Assembly (NCBI RefSeq): GCF_008124765.1
Contig: NZ_VNHS01000006.1
Location: 62,001 to 126,000 of the forward strand
Length of the DNA stretch: 64,000 bases
Direction of reading: 5' to 3'
DNA from: Paenibacillus methanolicus
Lineage (GTDB): Bacteria; Bacillota; Bacilli; Paenibacillales; Paenibacillaceae
Below the pieces are notes generated by a model. It saw nothing but the letters and a program-made list of their open reading frames with translations, had not been told where the DNA came from and made no database searches. The stretch's first letter is position 1, and each line of letters begins with the position of its first letter. Shown piece after piece: positions 8,496-19,502 of the stretch. Both the position numbers and the translations under genes were made by a program.

Positions 8496-9638
8496 TTAAT
8501 TTTGCGCCGTTTCGTTGCTCTTGCGAATGTTGCGATTATGCTCGCTGAATGTGCGCGCGAATAGATGCTCGTTGGAGCCGTCCTTCTTTGTTACGTAGAA
8601 CAAGAATTCCGATGTTTCCGGATATAACGCCGCTTCAATCGATTTCAAGCTTGGCGATGCGATCGGTCCCGGCGGCAGTCCGTTCACTTTATACGTGTTG
8701 TACGGACTCTCGACTTCAAGGTCTTTCTCCAGCAGCCGTTCCTTCTGTTTGTCGAGTAAATACTGCACGGTCGCATCGATTTGCAGCGGCATCTTCGCCT
8801 TCAACCGGTTGTAAATAACCCCTGCGACGATCCCACGTTCCTTGTCCACGACGACTTCGCGTTCAACCAAGGAAGCAATGGTCATCAGTTCGTGGAAATT
8901 AACGCCGCGCTCCTTCATCGCCTCTTCCCATTCCTCGGGCAAAGCCACCAGCTTGCGGTCGAGCTCTTTCAGCATGCGGTCCACAATCTCTTCCGCCGTG
9001 CTGCCTTTCTCCATTTCGTAGGTCTCCGGGAACAAGTAGCCTTCCAGTCGGTGCTTGAGGTCTTTGTTATCCGGAATGCCGCGAATCGCCTCGACATCCG
9101 CCCATTGGCTTGTCCCGTCGGCAAGCGCCAGGAAAGCGTCTCGGTCGACAAGTCCGTCTTTGCTCAAGGAATCCGCGATCTGCGCGACCGTGAATCCTTC
9201 CGGTATCGTAAAGCGAATCGTCTCGGCTTGCACCGTTTCGCCTGCATTCAATTTCGCGATGACCGCGTCGATATCCATGCCTGGGACGAGTTCATACGTC
9301 CCTGCCTGAAAGCGCGATCCTTCATCTTGGTACCGCAAATAATATTTGAAAATAAAACCGTTTCGGATGATCCCTTGGTCTTCCAGCACTTGCGCAAACT
9401 CGAACGGCGACATGCCGTTCTCCAATACGACCTCGCGAACTTCGCCCGCGGAAGTAGGTCGCAATCCGTTCCAAATATAAAAGGCAATGCTTGCTGCAAT
9501 AAGAATAAAGAGTCCAAGCAGCGAGGTAATAACCCACAGCGTGATCCGTGCTTTCGACGGCCCTCTGCGCGCTTTACGTCCCGCGTCTTGCGCTCCCTTC
9601 ACTGGCTGCTTCTGATAATCCAAGCTCAGGTCCTCCAT
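8496..9638 (-). CDS. mltG: Endolytic peptidoglycan transglycosylase MltG (YceG-like)
   Basis: 380 residues. A cytoplasmic basic N-terminus is followed by one membrane helix (about 32-56), a LysM-like stretch (SPFEFAQVLEDQGII) and the catalytic domain. The expected catalytic glutamate is Glu259 in TIASLVEREV; the conserved GVIYNRL and LPPGPIASPS motifs follow. The enzyme cuts nascent glycan strands and so sets their length. Its position between ruvX-DUF1292 genes and trhP1 corresponds to yrrL in B. subtilis. The family length is normal and no defect is seen. Confidence 0.94.
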   Translation of the reverse strand: MEDLSLDYQKQPVKGAQDAGRKARRGPSKARITLWVITSLLGLFILIAASIAFYIWNGLRPTSAGEVREVVLENGMSPFEFAQVLEDQGIIRNGFIFKYYLRYQDEGSRFQAGTYELVPGMDIDAVIAKLNAGETVQAETIRFTIPEGFTVAQIADSLSKDGLVDRDAFLALADGTSQWADVEAIRGIPDNKDLKHRLEGYLFPETYEMEKGSTAEEIVDRMLKELDRKLVALPEEWEEAMKERGVNFHELMTIASLVEREVVVDKERGIVAGVIYNRLKAKMPLQIDATVQYLLDKQKERLLEKDLEVESPYNTYKVNGLPPGPIASPSLKSIEAALYPETSEFLFYVTKKDGSNEHLFARTFSEHNRNIRKSNETAQN

Positions 9639-9687
9639 TTCGGCTGCGGTACGGGTAGCAAAGAATGCTTAAGCTTCAAATGCCGTG

Positions 9688-9718
9688 GAAAAGGGACGGC
9701 CTTAGACCGCCCCTGCTT
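9688..9718 (-). terminator. Possible weak terminator between the DUF1292 gene and mltG
   Basis: On the minus strand, AGGGGCGGT pairs with GCCGTCCCT (two G-U pairs) around a short loop and is followed by TTTT. It may attenuate rather than end transcription into mltG. Confidence 0.4.
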
Positions 9719-9764
9719 CCAAGCAACTTCAGATGATAAGATCGCCGTCGTCGATAAACTAGCC

Positions 9765-10064
9765 TTAAGGCCTTTCATCGCCGATAAACAGCAAATCGTC
9801 GTAAGCTTCCGCCGCATCTTCCCATTCGTCTTCGTCGTCGATCGACTCGAGCTCAGGCTCTCCGCCGTCCTGCCGAACGATCCGAAAGAATGCGACTTCG
9901 TCTTCCTTGCGCATCGCTTCAGTCTGTAAACCGGCATACATTTGCTCGCCGATTCGAAATTCCGCCGCGATTAGAAATGGTTCCATTCCCCCGTCCTCGC
10001 CGACAAGCTCGACCTCGCGGCCGTAAATCGGTCCCAAAACGGATATACGTTCAACTGGTTTCAA
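9765..10064 (-). CDS. DUF1292 domain protein (first of two)
   Basis: 99 residues, acidic. It has the DUF1292 pattern: an N-terminal beta-rich stretch (GREVELVGEDG), a middle FRIGEQMYAGLQ region corresponding to the Y-x-VL-x-P part of the family, and a C-terminal acidic helix ESIDDEDEWEDAAEAYDDLL. The start is TTG, chosen because AAAGGAG lies 10 nt upstream. It is a divergent paralogue of the next gene, 35 bp away. The function is unknown; the family is usually found beside ruvX. Confidence 0.8.
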   Translation of the reverse strand: MKPVERISVLGPIYGREVELVGEDGGMEPFLIAAEFRIGEQMYAGLQTEAMRKEDEVAFFRIVRQDGGEPELESIDDEDEWEDAAEAYDDLLFIGDERP

Positions 10065-10099
10065 ACGTCTGACGCTCCTTTCGACTTGCGCTAAATGCG

Positions 10100-10402
10100 T
10101 TAGTCGTTCTCGTCGATCTCGGCGAGCAGCGTGTTGAACGTTTCCTCAACCATGTTCCACTCTTCCTCGTCGTCGATCGTATACAGCTTCAGGTCGTCGC
10201 CTTCTTCTTCGTAACGGAAAGCGTATACTTCGTCTGCTTCTTCGTCGTCTTCCTCGGCATTCAGCGGAACGACCATCATATATTTTTGATCGGAGCCATC
10301 CACCTCAAACTTCATGACAACCTCGAACTCTTCCTCATTGCCGTCTTCATCCGGAATGTAGATGATTTCTGGTTCTTCGAACTGCATGTCGTCCTTTGTC
10401 AT
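10100..10402 (-). CDS. yrzB: DUF1292 domain protein YrzB
   Basis: 100 residues, strongly acidic. It contains IIYIPDEDGNEEEFEVV, QKYMMVVPLNAEEDD and the C-terminal YTIDDEEEWNMVEETFNTLL of the YrzB family. I chose the ATG at 10402 because AAGGTGAGG ends six bases before it; the open frame begins at a GTG at 10414 that is part of that ribosome-binding site. The start lies 8 bp past the stop of ruvX, so translation is probably coupled. The biochemical role is unknown. Confidence 0.88.
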   Translation of the reverse strand: MTKDDMQFEEPEIIYIPDEDGNEEEFEVVMKFEVDGSDQKYMMVVPLNAEEDDEEADEVYAFRYEEEGDDLKLYTIDDEEEWNMVEETFNTLLAEIDEND

Positions 10403-10410
10403 CGTAACCC

Positions 10411-10827
10411 TCACCTTTTCGTTTTAGAATCGAGATAATTTTGCAAAATGAGCGTTGCCGCCATTTTGTCCACCACTAATTTTCGCTTCTTCCGGCTGAC
10501 GTCTGCTTCGATGAGCGTTCGCTCGGCTGCGACCGTCGTCAACCTTTCGTCCCAAAGGTGAACGGGTAAGTTTAGCTTTTGCTGCAAGGTTTGTGCGAAT
10601 GCGATGCAAATTTCGCCACGCGGACCGACGGTGCCATTCATATTTTTCGGCAAACCGACTACGATCTCGCTTACTTCATTTTCTTTCGTCAGCGCGGCGA
10701 TTTCGTCGAGCTCGCCGTCGTCACGCCGCTTCTGAACGACCTTTACCGGTTGCGCGGTCCAGCCGAACGCGTCGCTGATGGCGATGCCGATGTTGCGGTC
10801 GCCGTAATCAATACCCATGACGCGCAT
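10411..10827 (-). CDS. ruvX: RuvX (YqgF/YrrK), Holliday-junction resolvase-like nuclease
   Basis: 138 residues with an RNase H-like fold. MGIDYGDRNIGIAISD carries the first catalytic aspartate (Asp7). VVGLPKNMNGTVGPR and LWDERLTTVAAE carry the conserved glycine-proline loop and the later acidic residues. The family is essential in many bacteria, and some members process the 5' end of pre-16S rRNA. The arrangement yrzL-ruvX-yrzB downstream of alaS is the standard one in Bacillales. Confidence 0.94.
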   Translation of the reverse strand: MRVMGIDYGDRNIGIAISDAFGWTAQPVKVVQKRRDDGELDEIAALTKENEVSEIVVGLPKNMNGTVGPRGEICIAFAQTLQQKLNLPVHLWDERLTTVAAERTLIEADVSRKKRKLVVDKMAATLILQNYLDSKTKR

Positions 10828-10860
10828 GCGACTTTCATCCCCTTATCTTGCTGAACGGTC

Positions 10861-11124
10861 TTATTGGCGGTGCTGACTTAAGTAAGAGCGGACAAGCTCT
10901 TCGATCAGCTCATCGCGTTCTTTCCTGCGTATGAGACTTCTGGCATTGTTATGCCGCGGAATGTATGCGGGGTCTCCGGACAGCAAATAGCCGACGATCT
11001 GGTTGATCGGATTGTAGTCCTTCTCCTGCAGCGCATTATAGACGGATAACAAGATGTCCTTCGAAGAAGTTTCAAGTCCCTCTGCCTTTACATCGAACTT
11101 CATCGTTCTGTCCATGGAATTCAT
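10861..11124 (-). CDS. yrzL: IreB/UPF0297 family regulatory phosphoprotein YrzL
   Basis: 87 residues from the ATG at 11124, which follows AGTGAGGT; the open frame extends seven codons further upstream without support. Family landmarks are TMKFDV near the N-terminus, [31 protein letters not shown] in the middle and [18 protein letters not shown] near the end. In Enterococcus the homologue IreB is phosphorylated by the kinase IreK on N-terminal threonines and affects cephalosporin resistance; here a threonine sits in the equivalent DRTMKFD. It probably follows alaS in one transcript. Confidence 0.92.
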   Translation of the reverse strand: MNSMDRTMKFDVKAEGLETSSKDILLSVYNALQEKDYNPINQIVGYLLSGDPAYIPRHNNARSLIRRKERDELIEELVRSYLSQHRQ

Positions 11125-11173
11125 CGCCAGCACCTCACTTTCCAAGCCGCTTAACAGCCGTTTGATATTCTTA

Positions 11174-13810
11174 TCATATCACATTTGCCTGCGAGAGAAC
11201 CAGTTCTTCGGCAATTCGGAGCGCCTCTTCCAGCTTGGACGGATCTTTGCCGCCGGCTTGGGCCATGTCAGGGCGACCGCCGCCGCCGCCGCCGCAAACC
11301 GCCGCCGCTTCTTTGATGATTTTACCCGCGTTGAAGCCCTGTTTCACCAGCTCAGGCGCTACCGATACGACCAGATTGACCTTGCCTTCCGCTGCGGCGC
11401 CCAGCACGATGACGGCATTCGCCACCTTCGTCTTCAGTTCGTCCGCGATGCCGCGAAGCGCATCCATGTTCGGGGCGCTTACTTTGGCGGCTAATACGCT
11501 GACGCCGCCCACCGACTTGACCGACGATTCCAGCGAACCCGCTTCGATGCGGCTGAGTTTGCCCTGCAGCGACTCGTTCTCGCGGCCCAACTCCTTCACC
11601 TGCGCATGGAGCGCTTCGATCCGTTTCGGCACGTCGACGGCATTCGATTTCAGCAGTCCCGCCGCTTGCTTGAGCAAATCCAACTGGCTTTCGACATATT
11701 CGTACGCGTGTTGTCCCGTTACCGCTTCGATCCGGCGGACGCCCGATCCGATGCCGCTCTCGCCGAGCAGCTTGAACAATCCGATCTGCGCCGTGTTCGT
11801 CACGTGGCAGCCGCCGCACAGCTCGATGCTGTACTCGCCGACGCGAACGACGCGCACCGTATCGCCGTATTTCTCGCCGAACAGCGCCATCGCGCCCATC
11901 GCCTTCGCATCGGCGATCGCCATCGTGCTGATTTGAAGCGGCGTACCCAACCAAATTTGCTCGTTCACGCGGCGCTCGATGTCAGCCAGCTCTTCCGCGC
12001 TGATGCCGCCGAAATGCGAGAAGTCGAAGCGGAGACGGTCCGGCTCGACGAGCGATCCCGCCTGGTTGACGTGCTCGCCCAACACATCCTTAAGCGCGCG
12101 ATGCAGCAGGTGAGTTGCCGTATGGTTCTTGATGATCGCTTCGCGCGTGCGTGCCGTAACGGCCGCGCGTACCGCAGCACCCGTCTGAAGCGTGCCGCTC
12201 TCAACGACCGCGTGATGAACCGTTTGACCATGAGGCGCTTTCGTGACGTCCTCGACTTGCAGCACGAATCCGTCGCCGATGATCGTGCCCTTGTCGCCGA
12301 TTTGGCCGCCGCTCTCCGCGTAGAACGGCGTACGATCGAGCAGCACGAGCACGCGGGCGCCTTCCTCGGCGGATTCGACGAGCGCGCTGCCGTCCACGAT
12401 CGCTTTGACGACGGCGCCTTCCAGCGTCAGATCGTTGTAACCGACGAATTCGGATTTCTCCGTGTAATCCGCTAACGGGCCGCCTTGCACGTTCATGCTG
12501 CCGGTATCTTGACGCGCTGCGCGCGCGCGTTCGCGCTGTGCGTCCATTGCCGAATCGAATCCGGCGCGGTCGACCGTGAATCCTTGCTCGGACGCGTAAT
12601 CTTCGGTCAAATCGAACGGGAAGCCGTACGTATCATACAGTTTGAAAGCGTCTTGTCCGCCGATTTCCGTTTGACCCGCTTGACGAGCCTCATTAACCAG
12701 ATTCGCCAACAGCGCCAAACCATCGGACAACGTCTCGTGGAAACGCTCTTCTTCCGTCCGGATGACCTTCACGATAAACTCGCGCTTATCCACGACTTCC
12801 GGGTAGTAGACGCCCATGATGTCGCCTACGATGCCGACCAGCTCGAACAGGAACGGACGGTCGACGCCAAGCGTTTTGCCGTAGCGAACCGCGCGGCGGA
12901 GCAGACGGCGGATGACGTAGCCGCGACCCTCGTTGGATGGCAGAACGCCGTCGCCTACCGCGAATGCCACGGTACGGATGTGGTCGGCGATGACTTTGAG
13001 CGCCACGTCGTGATCCGCGTTTACTTTGTAACGCACGCCGGCAATCTCGCACGTCCGCTCGATAATCGGCATGAACAGATCGGTGTCGAAGTTCGAATCG
13101 ACATCCTGCAAAATCGAGGTCAGACGCTCGAGACCAGCGCCCGTATCGATGTTCTTATTCGGAAGCGGCGTGTAGCTGCCGTCTTTATTATGATTATATT
13201 GCGAGAACACGAGATTCCATACTTCCAGGAAGCGCTCGTTCTCGCCGCCCGGCCAGCATTCCGGATCGTTCAGATCGCCGTATTTGTCGCCGCGATCATA
13301 GAAAATCTCGGTACATGGACCGCAAGGACCTTCGCCGATATCCCAGAAGTTCTCTTCGAGCTTGTAAATACGCTCGGCAGGCAAGCCGATTTTCTCGTTC
13401 CAAAAACGGAATGCTTCTTCGTCTTCCGGATAAACCGTGACCGATAGGCGGTTCGGGTCGAAGCCGATATGCTTCGGATCGGTCAGAAACTCCCACGCCC
13501 ACGTGATGACTTCTTCTTTGAAGTAGTCGCCGATGGAGAAGTTGCCGAGCATTTCGAAGAACGTATGGTGACGGCGGGGTTTGCCGACGTTCTCGATATC
13601 GTTGGTGCGGATGCACTTTTGGGAGTTGGCGATTCTCGGGTTGTCCGGAATCACGCGTCCGTCGAAGTATGCCTTCAGCGGCGCCATGCCCGCGTTGATC
13701 CAGAGCAGCGACGGATCGTTATGCGGCACGAGCGATGCGCTCGGCTCGATTTTGTGGCCTTTGCTCTCGAAGAAAGCAAGCCATTTGGAACGGATTTCTG
13801 CAGCTTTCAT
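11174..13810 (-). CDS. alaS: Alanyl-tRNA synthetase
   Basis: 878 residues, full length. The class II catalytic core begins [19 protein letters not shown]. The editing domain carries [12 protein letters not shown] and CGGCH, the zinc-binding set that clears mischarged serine and glycine, and a C-terminal DHHA1 region follows, including a run of glycines ([13 protein letters not shown]). GGAGG lies ten bases before the ATG. Expression is controlled by the T-box leader at 14072-14345. Confidence 0.98.
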   Translation of the reverse strand: MKAAEIRSKWLAFFESKGHKIEPSASLVPHNDPSLLWINAGMAPLKAYFDGRVIPDNPRIANSQKCIRTNDIENVGKPRRHHTFFEMLGNFSIGDYFKEEVITWAWEFLTDPKHIGFDPNRLSVTVYPEDEEAFRFWNEKIGLPAERIYKLEENFWDIGEGPCGPCTEIFYDRGDKYGDLNDPECWPGGENERFLEVWNLVFSQYNHNKDGSYTPLPNKNIDTGAGLERLTSILQDVDSNFDTDLFMPIIERTCEIAGVRYKVNADHDVALKVIADHIRTVAFAVGDGVLPSNEGRGYVIRRLLRRAVRYGKTLGVDRPFLFELVGIVGDIMGVYYPEVVDKREFIVKVIRTEEERFHETLSDGLALLANLVNEARQAGQTEIGGQDAFKLYDTYGFPFDLTEDYASEQGFTVDRAGFDSAMDAQRERARAARQDTGSMNVQGGPLADYTEKSEFVGYNDLTLEGAVVKAIVDGSALVESAEEGARVLVLLDRTPFYAESGGQIGDKGTIIGDGFVLQVEDVTKAPHGQTVHHAVVESGTLQTGAAVRAAVTARTREAIIKNHTATHLLHRALKDVLGEHVNQAGSLVEPDRLRFDFSHFGGISAEELADIERRVNEQIWLGTPLQISTMAIADAKAMGAMALFGEKYGDTVRVVRVGEYSIELCGGCHVTNTAQIGLFKLLGESGIGSGVRRIEAVTGQHAYEYVESQLDLLKQAAGLLKSNAVDVPKRIEALHAQVKELGRENESLQGKLSRIEAGSLESSVKSVGGVSVLAAKVSAPNMDALRGIADELKTKVANAVIVLGAAAEGKVNLVVSVAPELVKQGFNAGKIIKEAAAVCGGGGGGRPDMAQAGGKDPSKLEEALRIAEELVLSQANVI

Positions 13811-14071
13811 GTTCTACATGCCTCCAGTGACGTGAATAGTGACGGTGACGCTATATTAGTTGACCAACAACGTACGAACAATATAATTGCCGCGCAAGAG
13901 TGATGATCTTACGATCGCTGTTGTTCACGGTTATCTTTAGATATAATGTTCAAGGTTGATAACCGCACACAAAGGCGAACGCTTCGCTTCTTCAGATTCA
14001 ACAATCTTTCTCCGCACAATTGTTCGTTTCGTTAATTCCAACTGATATAGCTTGAATGATGAAAAAACAAA

Positions 14072-14345
14072 AAACGCCCCTGTCTATAACAGGGACGATC
14101 ATTCGCGGTACCACCCTGGTTATTGTCTGCATTCGCCCCAGAAAGGAACGAAGGAGACAATCTCCTCTGCGGACGCTAACGGGTCCAGCCGGTGGAGTTC
14201 TTCCACTCTCCGAAACGAGCTTTCCGCCATTCTTCTTCATTGAAACTTTCACAGCCTACGCGGTCGTTCCAACGGCCGCGAAGAAGTTTCATCTCTGGTT
14301 GAAGGGCTATGGCGTACTTCATGTTTCATCGCCGATTTAACGATA
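14072..14345 (-). promoter_or_regulatory. T-box leader of alaS
   Basis: Transcribed on the minus strand before alaS. The T-box core AGGGTGGTACCGCG (14105-14118) base-pairs with the uncharged tRNA acceptor end. Downstream lies the terminator: arms CCCTGT and ACAGGGG with a T-run at 14072-14096. Upstream, a stem I region can be recognised by its length and paired segments. I could not settle which triplet is the specifier; alanine codons GCN occur in the region. The leader ends 260 bp before the alaS start. Confidence 0.9.
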
Positions 14346-14368
14346 TGAATGATAATCGTCTATTTTTT

Positions 14369-14398
14369 AGTATATCGGTATTTCATCCCAGCTGTCAA
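14369..14398 (-). promoter_or_regulatory. Promoter of the alaS T-box transcript
   Basis: Minus strand TTGACA (14393-14398), 18-bp spacer, TATACT (14369-14374). The -35 box ends just outside the stop codon of the AI-2E permease gene (14400), so alaS has its own promoter directly behind that gene. Confidence 0.8.
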
Positions 14399-14399
14399 A

Positions 14400-15470
14400 T
14401 TATACGATCTTCCGTCTAACGTAGTAAGCGAACAGGTGCTGGACAACCACCTTGGCCGCCGCAAAGATCGGCACCGCCAGTATCATGCCGACAATGCCAG
14501 CCAGTTCACCTCCGACGAGCAGCACGAAAATAATCGAGAGCGGATGCATGTGCAGCGTACGGCCGACGACTTGCGGCGAGATGACGTTGCCCTCGAGAAT
14601 CTGGCAAAGCGTGTTGATGACGACGACCAGCAGCATCATTTTGAATGAGATCGTTGAAGCTACCACGAGCGCCGGCGCCGCGCCGAAGAACGGACCCAAG
14701 TACGGGATGATGTTCGTGACTGCCACGATGCTCGCGAGCAGCAGCGGATACGGAATGCCGATGATCCAATAGCCAAGGTAAGCCAATCCCCCCACGATGA
14801 CGCAGACGAGAAATTGCCCTCGAATATAGCTGCCGAGCGCGGCGTCGATATCTTTGAGCATGCGAACGGCGTGCTTCCGATGCGGCTTGGGCACATACGT
14901 CAGGATCGTCCGTTCGAACACTTCGAAGTCCTTTAAAATATAAAATGCGAGAAACGGGATGATGAACGCGATAAACACGACGTTCAGCATCGCCCCAATA
15001 TTATTGATGAAGGAAAAAACCGCTTCGGTCGCCACCTTCTCCAGCTTGTACAGCGAATTGTTGATGCTCCCTCTTAAGCTCTCCGGCAAATAGGAGGAGT
15101 TGTTCAGGTCATTGACCAAACTATGCGCCCGCATAGTCAAGTCCGGCATATGGTGATTCAGTTCCTGCAGCTGTTCCGTGAACATTGGGATCGCATTGAT
15201 CAAAATAACGGTAAGCGATGCGCAAAATACGGCATAGATCAGCAATACCGCAACGGTTCGCGGTACTTTGCGCTCATGGAGCAGGCTCACGATCGGATTC
15301 AAGACGTACGAGATAATCATGGCGATCAAGAAAGGCGCAAAAATCGCTTTGAGGAACGCGTAAATATGCACGATGATCGGCTTCACGAGCAGCAGCAAAT
15401 AGAGGGCAATCAACCCCAAGATCAGAAACACGAGCGCTCTAAAGAGACGGCTGTTCGTAAATCGCTCCAC
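14400..15470 (-). CDS. yrrI: AI-2E family transporter (YrrI-like permease)
   Basis: 356 residues from GTG 15470, which lies eight bases after GGAAGGAGAGG; the frame is open 17 codons further but without a ribosome-binding site. Seven or more hydrophobic helices, a central extracytoplasmic helical stretch (about 130-170) and the late motifs SIVAVTNIIPYLGPFFG and LEGNVISPQVVGR define the AI-2E/TqsA permease family. Substrates differ among members (autoinducer export, ion antiport), and none can be assigned here. The position beside alaS matches yrrI of B. subtilis. Confidence 0.88.
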   Translation of the reverse strand: MERFTNSRLFRALVFLILGLIALYLLLLVKPIIVHIYAFLKAIFAPFLIAMIISYVLNPIVSLLHERKVPRTVAVLLIYAVFCASLTVILINAIPMFTEQLQELNHHMPDLTMRAHSLVNDLNNSSYLPESLRGSINNSLYKLEKVATEAVFSFINNIGAMLNVVFIAFIIPFLAFYILKDFEVFERTILTYVPKPHRKHAVRMLKDIDAALGSYIRGQFLVCVIVGGLAYLGYWIIGIPYPLLLASIVAVTNIIPYLGPFFGAAPALVVASTISFKMMLLVVVINTLCQILEGNVISPQVVGRTLHMHPLSIIFVLLVGGELAGIVGMILAVPIFAAAKVVVQHLFAYYVRRKIV

Positions 15471-15574
15471 GTCCGCTTCCTCTCCTTCCCGCAATCGCAG
15501 TTTGTACAAGTATATGTACAACTTCCCCGTTTCATCCCCTTAAGGAAGACGCAGCCCAATCAGCCGGACAACGA

Positions 15575-15609
15575 CAAAAAAGACGGCCTCCGCCAAGCGG
15601 AAACCGTCT
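15575..15609 (-). terminator. Terminator after yrzR
   Basis: Minus strand arms AGACGGTTTCCGC and GCGGAGGCCGTCT with a three-base loop and a run of T. It ends the transcript of yrrD and yrzR. Confidence 0.85.
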
Positions 15610-15624
15610 CTTAGGTCATCGTCA

Positions 15625-15822
15625 TTAATTCGCGTGCACTTGCGTGATCTCGTCTTCGAAAAAAAGGTCGTCGAGCGAGCTGAGCGTGCCGTCCTCTTCC
15701 ACCTGGAAGACGGACATTTTGTCGCCGTTCACGGTCAATTCAATAAAGCAGCCCCAGCAATAGAACTGGTGGGAACCGATTTTTCCAATATCTTTCGAGT
15801 TGCAGTTGGGACATCTCATCAT
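15625..15822 (-). CDS. yrzR: Small zinc-ribbon protein YrzR-like
   Basis: 65 residues. Two CxxC pairs (Cys4/Cys7 in CPNC and Cys22/Cys25 in CWGC) about 15 residues apart form a probable zinc ribbon. The C-terminal half is acidic (SSLDDLFFEDEITQV). The start codon overlaps the TGA of the PRC-barrel gene, so the two are translationally coupled. This pairing and the neighbouring yrrI match B. subtilis yrrD-yrzR-yrrI. The function is unknown. Confidence 0.8.
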   Translation of the reverse strand: MMRCPNCNSKDIGKIGSHQFYCWGCFIELTVNGDKMSVFQVEEDGTLSSLDDLFFEDEITQVHAN

Positions 15823-16367
15823 ACATTTCTCCCTATATCCGAATCAGAAGCTGCGACGGGCTCCAGCAGCAGCTCGCTGCCGGCCGGAACGATGATCGCA
15901 TCATTGCCGAGCGTGACGGTGTCGGGATCCTTCGGAACGGGCAGCCACTTGCGGCCATCCATAATATCCGCTATAAAACCGTCGGTTAGCTCATAGCCTA
16001 CTATTTGTGTACCCTGTAAATCATTAAAATAAACATCGGAGACGCGTCCAAGCTGTTCGCCGTCCGCCGTGACGACCATCAGGTCCTTCAAGCGAACGGG
16101 TCCGTTATGAAAGGAACGGCGTACATCGGCTTTGCCGGCATGGCTGACGGCGGCAATGCTTGCGATCAGCACCGCATCGTCGCCGCACTTGACGACGTCC
16201 GTCCATAAGACGGATTTCATCGCGGTCAAAAATCGCCGGCCCGCATCGAGCACGATTCCGGTAAGCTGCCAATGTTCATCGAACCAGGCATCCTTCACGT
16301 GACCGACTTGCTTGCCCGATTGAAGCTCCAATACGGGAAGACCGATGACATGTTGAAGTTTAATCAC
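15819..16367 (-). CDS. yrrD: PRC-barrel domain protein YrrD-like
   Basis: 182 residues containing two PRC-barrel-like halves: an N-terminal one (GLPVLELQSGKQVGHVKDAW) and a second one near 93-145 (LKDLMVVTADGEQLGRVSDVYF). PRC barrels bind proteins or RNA in processes from photosynthesis to RNA metabolism, and no specific role can be inferred here. The start is GTG with AGGAGG twelve bases upstream, a somewhat long spacing. The gene follows the cysteine desulfurase gene by 16 bp and overlaps yrzR. Confidence 0.85.
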   Translation of the reverse strand: MIKLQHVIGLPVLELQSGKQVGHVKDAWFDEHWQLTGIVLDAGRRFLTAMKSVLWTDVVKCGDDAVLIASIAAVSHAGKADVRRSFHNGPVRLKDLMVVTADGEQLGRVSDVYFNDLQGTQIVGYELTDGFIADIMDGRKWLPVPKDPDTVTLGNDAIIVPAGSELLLEPVAASDSDIGRNV

Positions 16368-16383
16368 GGCGACTGGAGTCCTC

Positions 16384-17538
16384 CTAAGCGTTAGTACGAA
16401 CGCGATTCAAGAAAGTTGCAATTTTCTCGTGCGCCCGCTCAAGTTCCTCCAAAGTATTCCCCAAACCGAAACTAAACCGGACGGCGGACGTTAAACGCGG
16501 TTCGGCAAGCTCCATGGCGATCAGCACATGCGATGGTTCGATCGCCCCGGCCGTGCAAGCCGAGCCTCCGGATACGGCAATACCAGCCAAATCAAAATTC
16601 ATGAGCAAGGTCTCGGTGTCGGAACCGATAAAGCTAAGATTCGCGATGTGCGACAGCGTCTCGGACGGGTGGCCGTTCACCGCGATTCGGTCGGCGCCGT
16701 AGGCGTCTTTCATTCGCTCTATCCAATTAAGACGAAGCTTGTCCAGAAAAAGTTTCTTCTCCGTCAAGGAATTCACAGCAAGCTCGGCGGCTTTCGCAAA
16801 GCCGGCGGCGCCGGCGAGGTTCTCGGTTCCCGCCCGTCGCTTGCGCTCTTGAGAGCCGCCGAATAACAGAGGTTCAAACGGAATATGTTTCGCTATATAC
16901 AAAGCGCCAATCCCTTGCGGACCGTTGATTTTGTGCGCGGAGAAACTCATCAGATCCACGGGCAGCGTCTTCAAGTCGATCGGAATCGAACCGAGCGCCT
17001 GCACGGCGTCCACATGAAACGGAATGCCGCGCTCGCGCGCAATCGCCCCGATCGCTTCGATGGGCTGTATCGTTCCCGTCTCGTTGTTGGCGTACATAAC
17101 GCTAATGAGCGCCGTATCCGGACGAATCGCCATTTCGACGTCGGCCGGCGACACCTGACCGAACGCATCGACCGAAAGCACAGTAAGCTCAAATCCATCC
17201 TTCCGCAGCGCTTCGCATGTCCGTAAGACGGCATGATGTTCGACCGAAGAAGTAATGATGTGAGCTTTCCCTTGTCTATGCATCGCTCTTGCCACTCCGG
17301 CAATCGCGGCGTTATCGCTTTCCGTACCGCCTGACGTAAAATACAGCTCGTTCGGCGCGCAGCCTATCGCCGCGGCGATCCGCTCGCGCGATCGGCCGAG
17401 AAGCGCTTTGGCCGCACGTCCGATGCCGTGCGTGCTCGAGGCGTTCCCGAACGTCCCTCTATATATAGCCATCATGGCATCGGCCACATCGGGATGAAGC
17501 GGCGACGATGCGGCATGGTCAAAGTAGATGCGTTCCAT
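16384..17538 (-). CDS. yrvO: Cysteine desulfurase (YrvO/IscS type)
   Basis: 384 residues. The PLP-binding lysine is Lys203 in SFSAHKINGPQGIGALY and the persulfide cysteine is Cys328 in SGGSACTAGAI. Other landmarks are YFDHAASSPLHP at the start and YANNETGTIQP near 150. In B. subtilis YrvO supplies sulfur to MnmA for 2-thiolation of tRNA. cymR is just upstream on the same strand and mnmA diverges from cymR, so the functional trio is kept although mnmA is on the opposite strand. Confidence 0.94.
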   Translation of the reverse strand: MERIYFDHAASSPLHPDVADAMMAIYRGTFGNASSTHGIGRAAKALLGRSRERIAAAIGCAPNELYFTSGGTESDNAAIAGVARAMHRQGKAHIITSSVEHHAVLRTCEALRKDGFELTVLSVDAFGQVSPADVEMAIRPDTALISVMYANNETGTIQPIEAIGAIARERGIPFHVDAVQALGSIPIDLKTLPVDLMSFSAHKINGPQGIGALYIAKHIPFEPLLFGGSQERKRRAGTENLAGAAGFAKAAELAVNSLTEKKLFLDKLRLNWIERMKDAYGADRIAVNGHPSETLSHIANLSFIGSDTETLLMNFDLAGIAVSGGSACTAGAIEPSHVLIAMELAEPRLTSAVRFSFGLGNTLEELERAHEKIATFLNRVRTNA

Positions 17539-17591
17539 AACATTCCGTCCTTACAAAAGGCCCGGCTGGATACCGGACCACTGTTAGTTTG

Positions 17592-19375
<1,784 letters not shown>

Positions 19376-19408
19376 CGAGCGATCCCAACGCACGCTGTCC
19401 ACGGGCAT

Positions 19409-19448
19409 AACAAAGGCAGGTCCTCTCATGAGAGGACCTGCCTTTGTT
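19409..19448. terminator. Perfect 40-bp palindromic terminator between mnmA and the CNNM/CBS gene
   Basis: Arms of 20 bp starting AACAAAGGCAGG are exactly complementary around TCATGA. A and T tracts at the outer ends allow termination in both directions between converging genes. Confidence 0.85.
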
Positions 19449-19502
19449 CGTAAATCGATTATTCGAGCGTAGAGCGGAGATTTCCAATTGCCGTTCCCCC
19501 GT

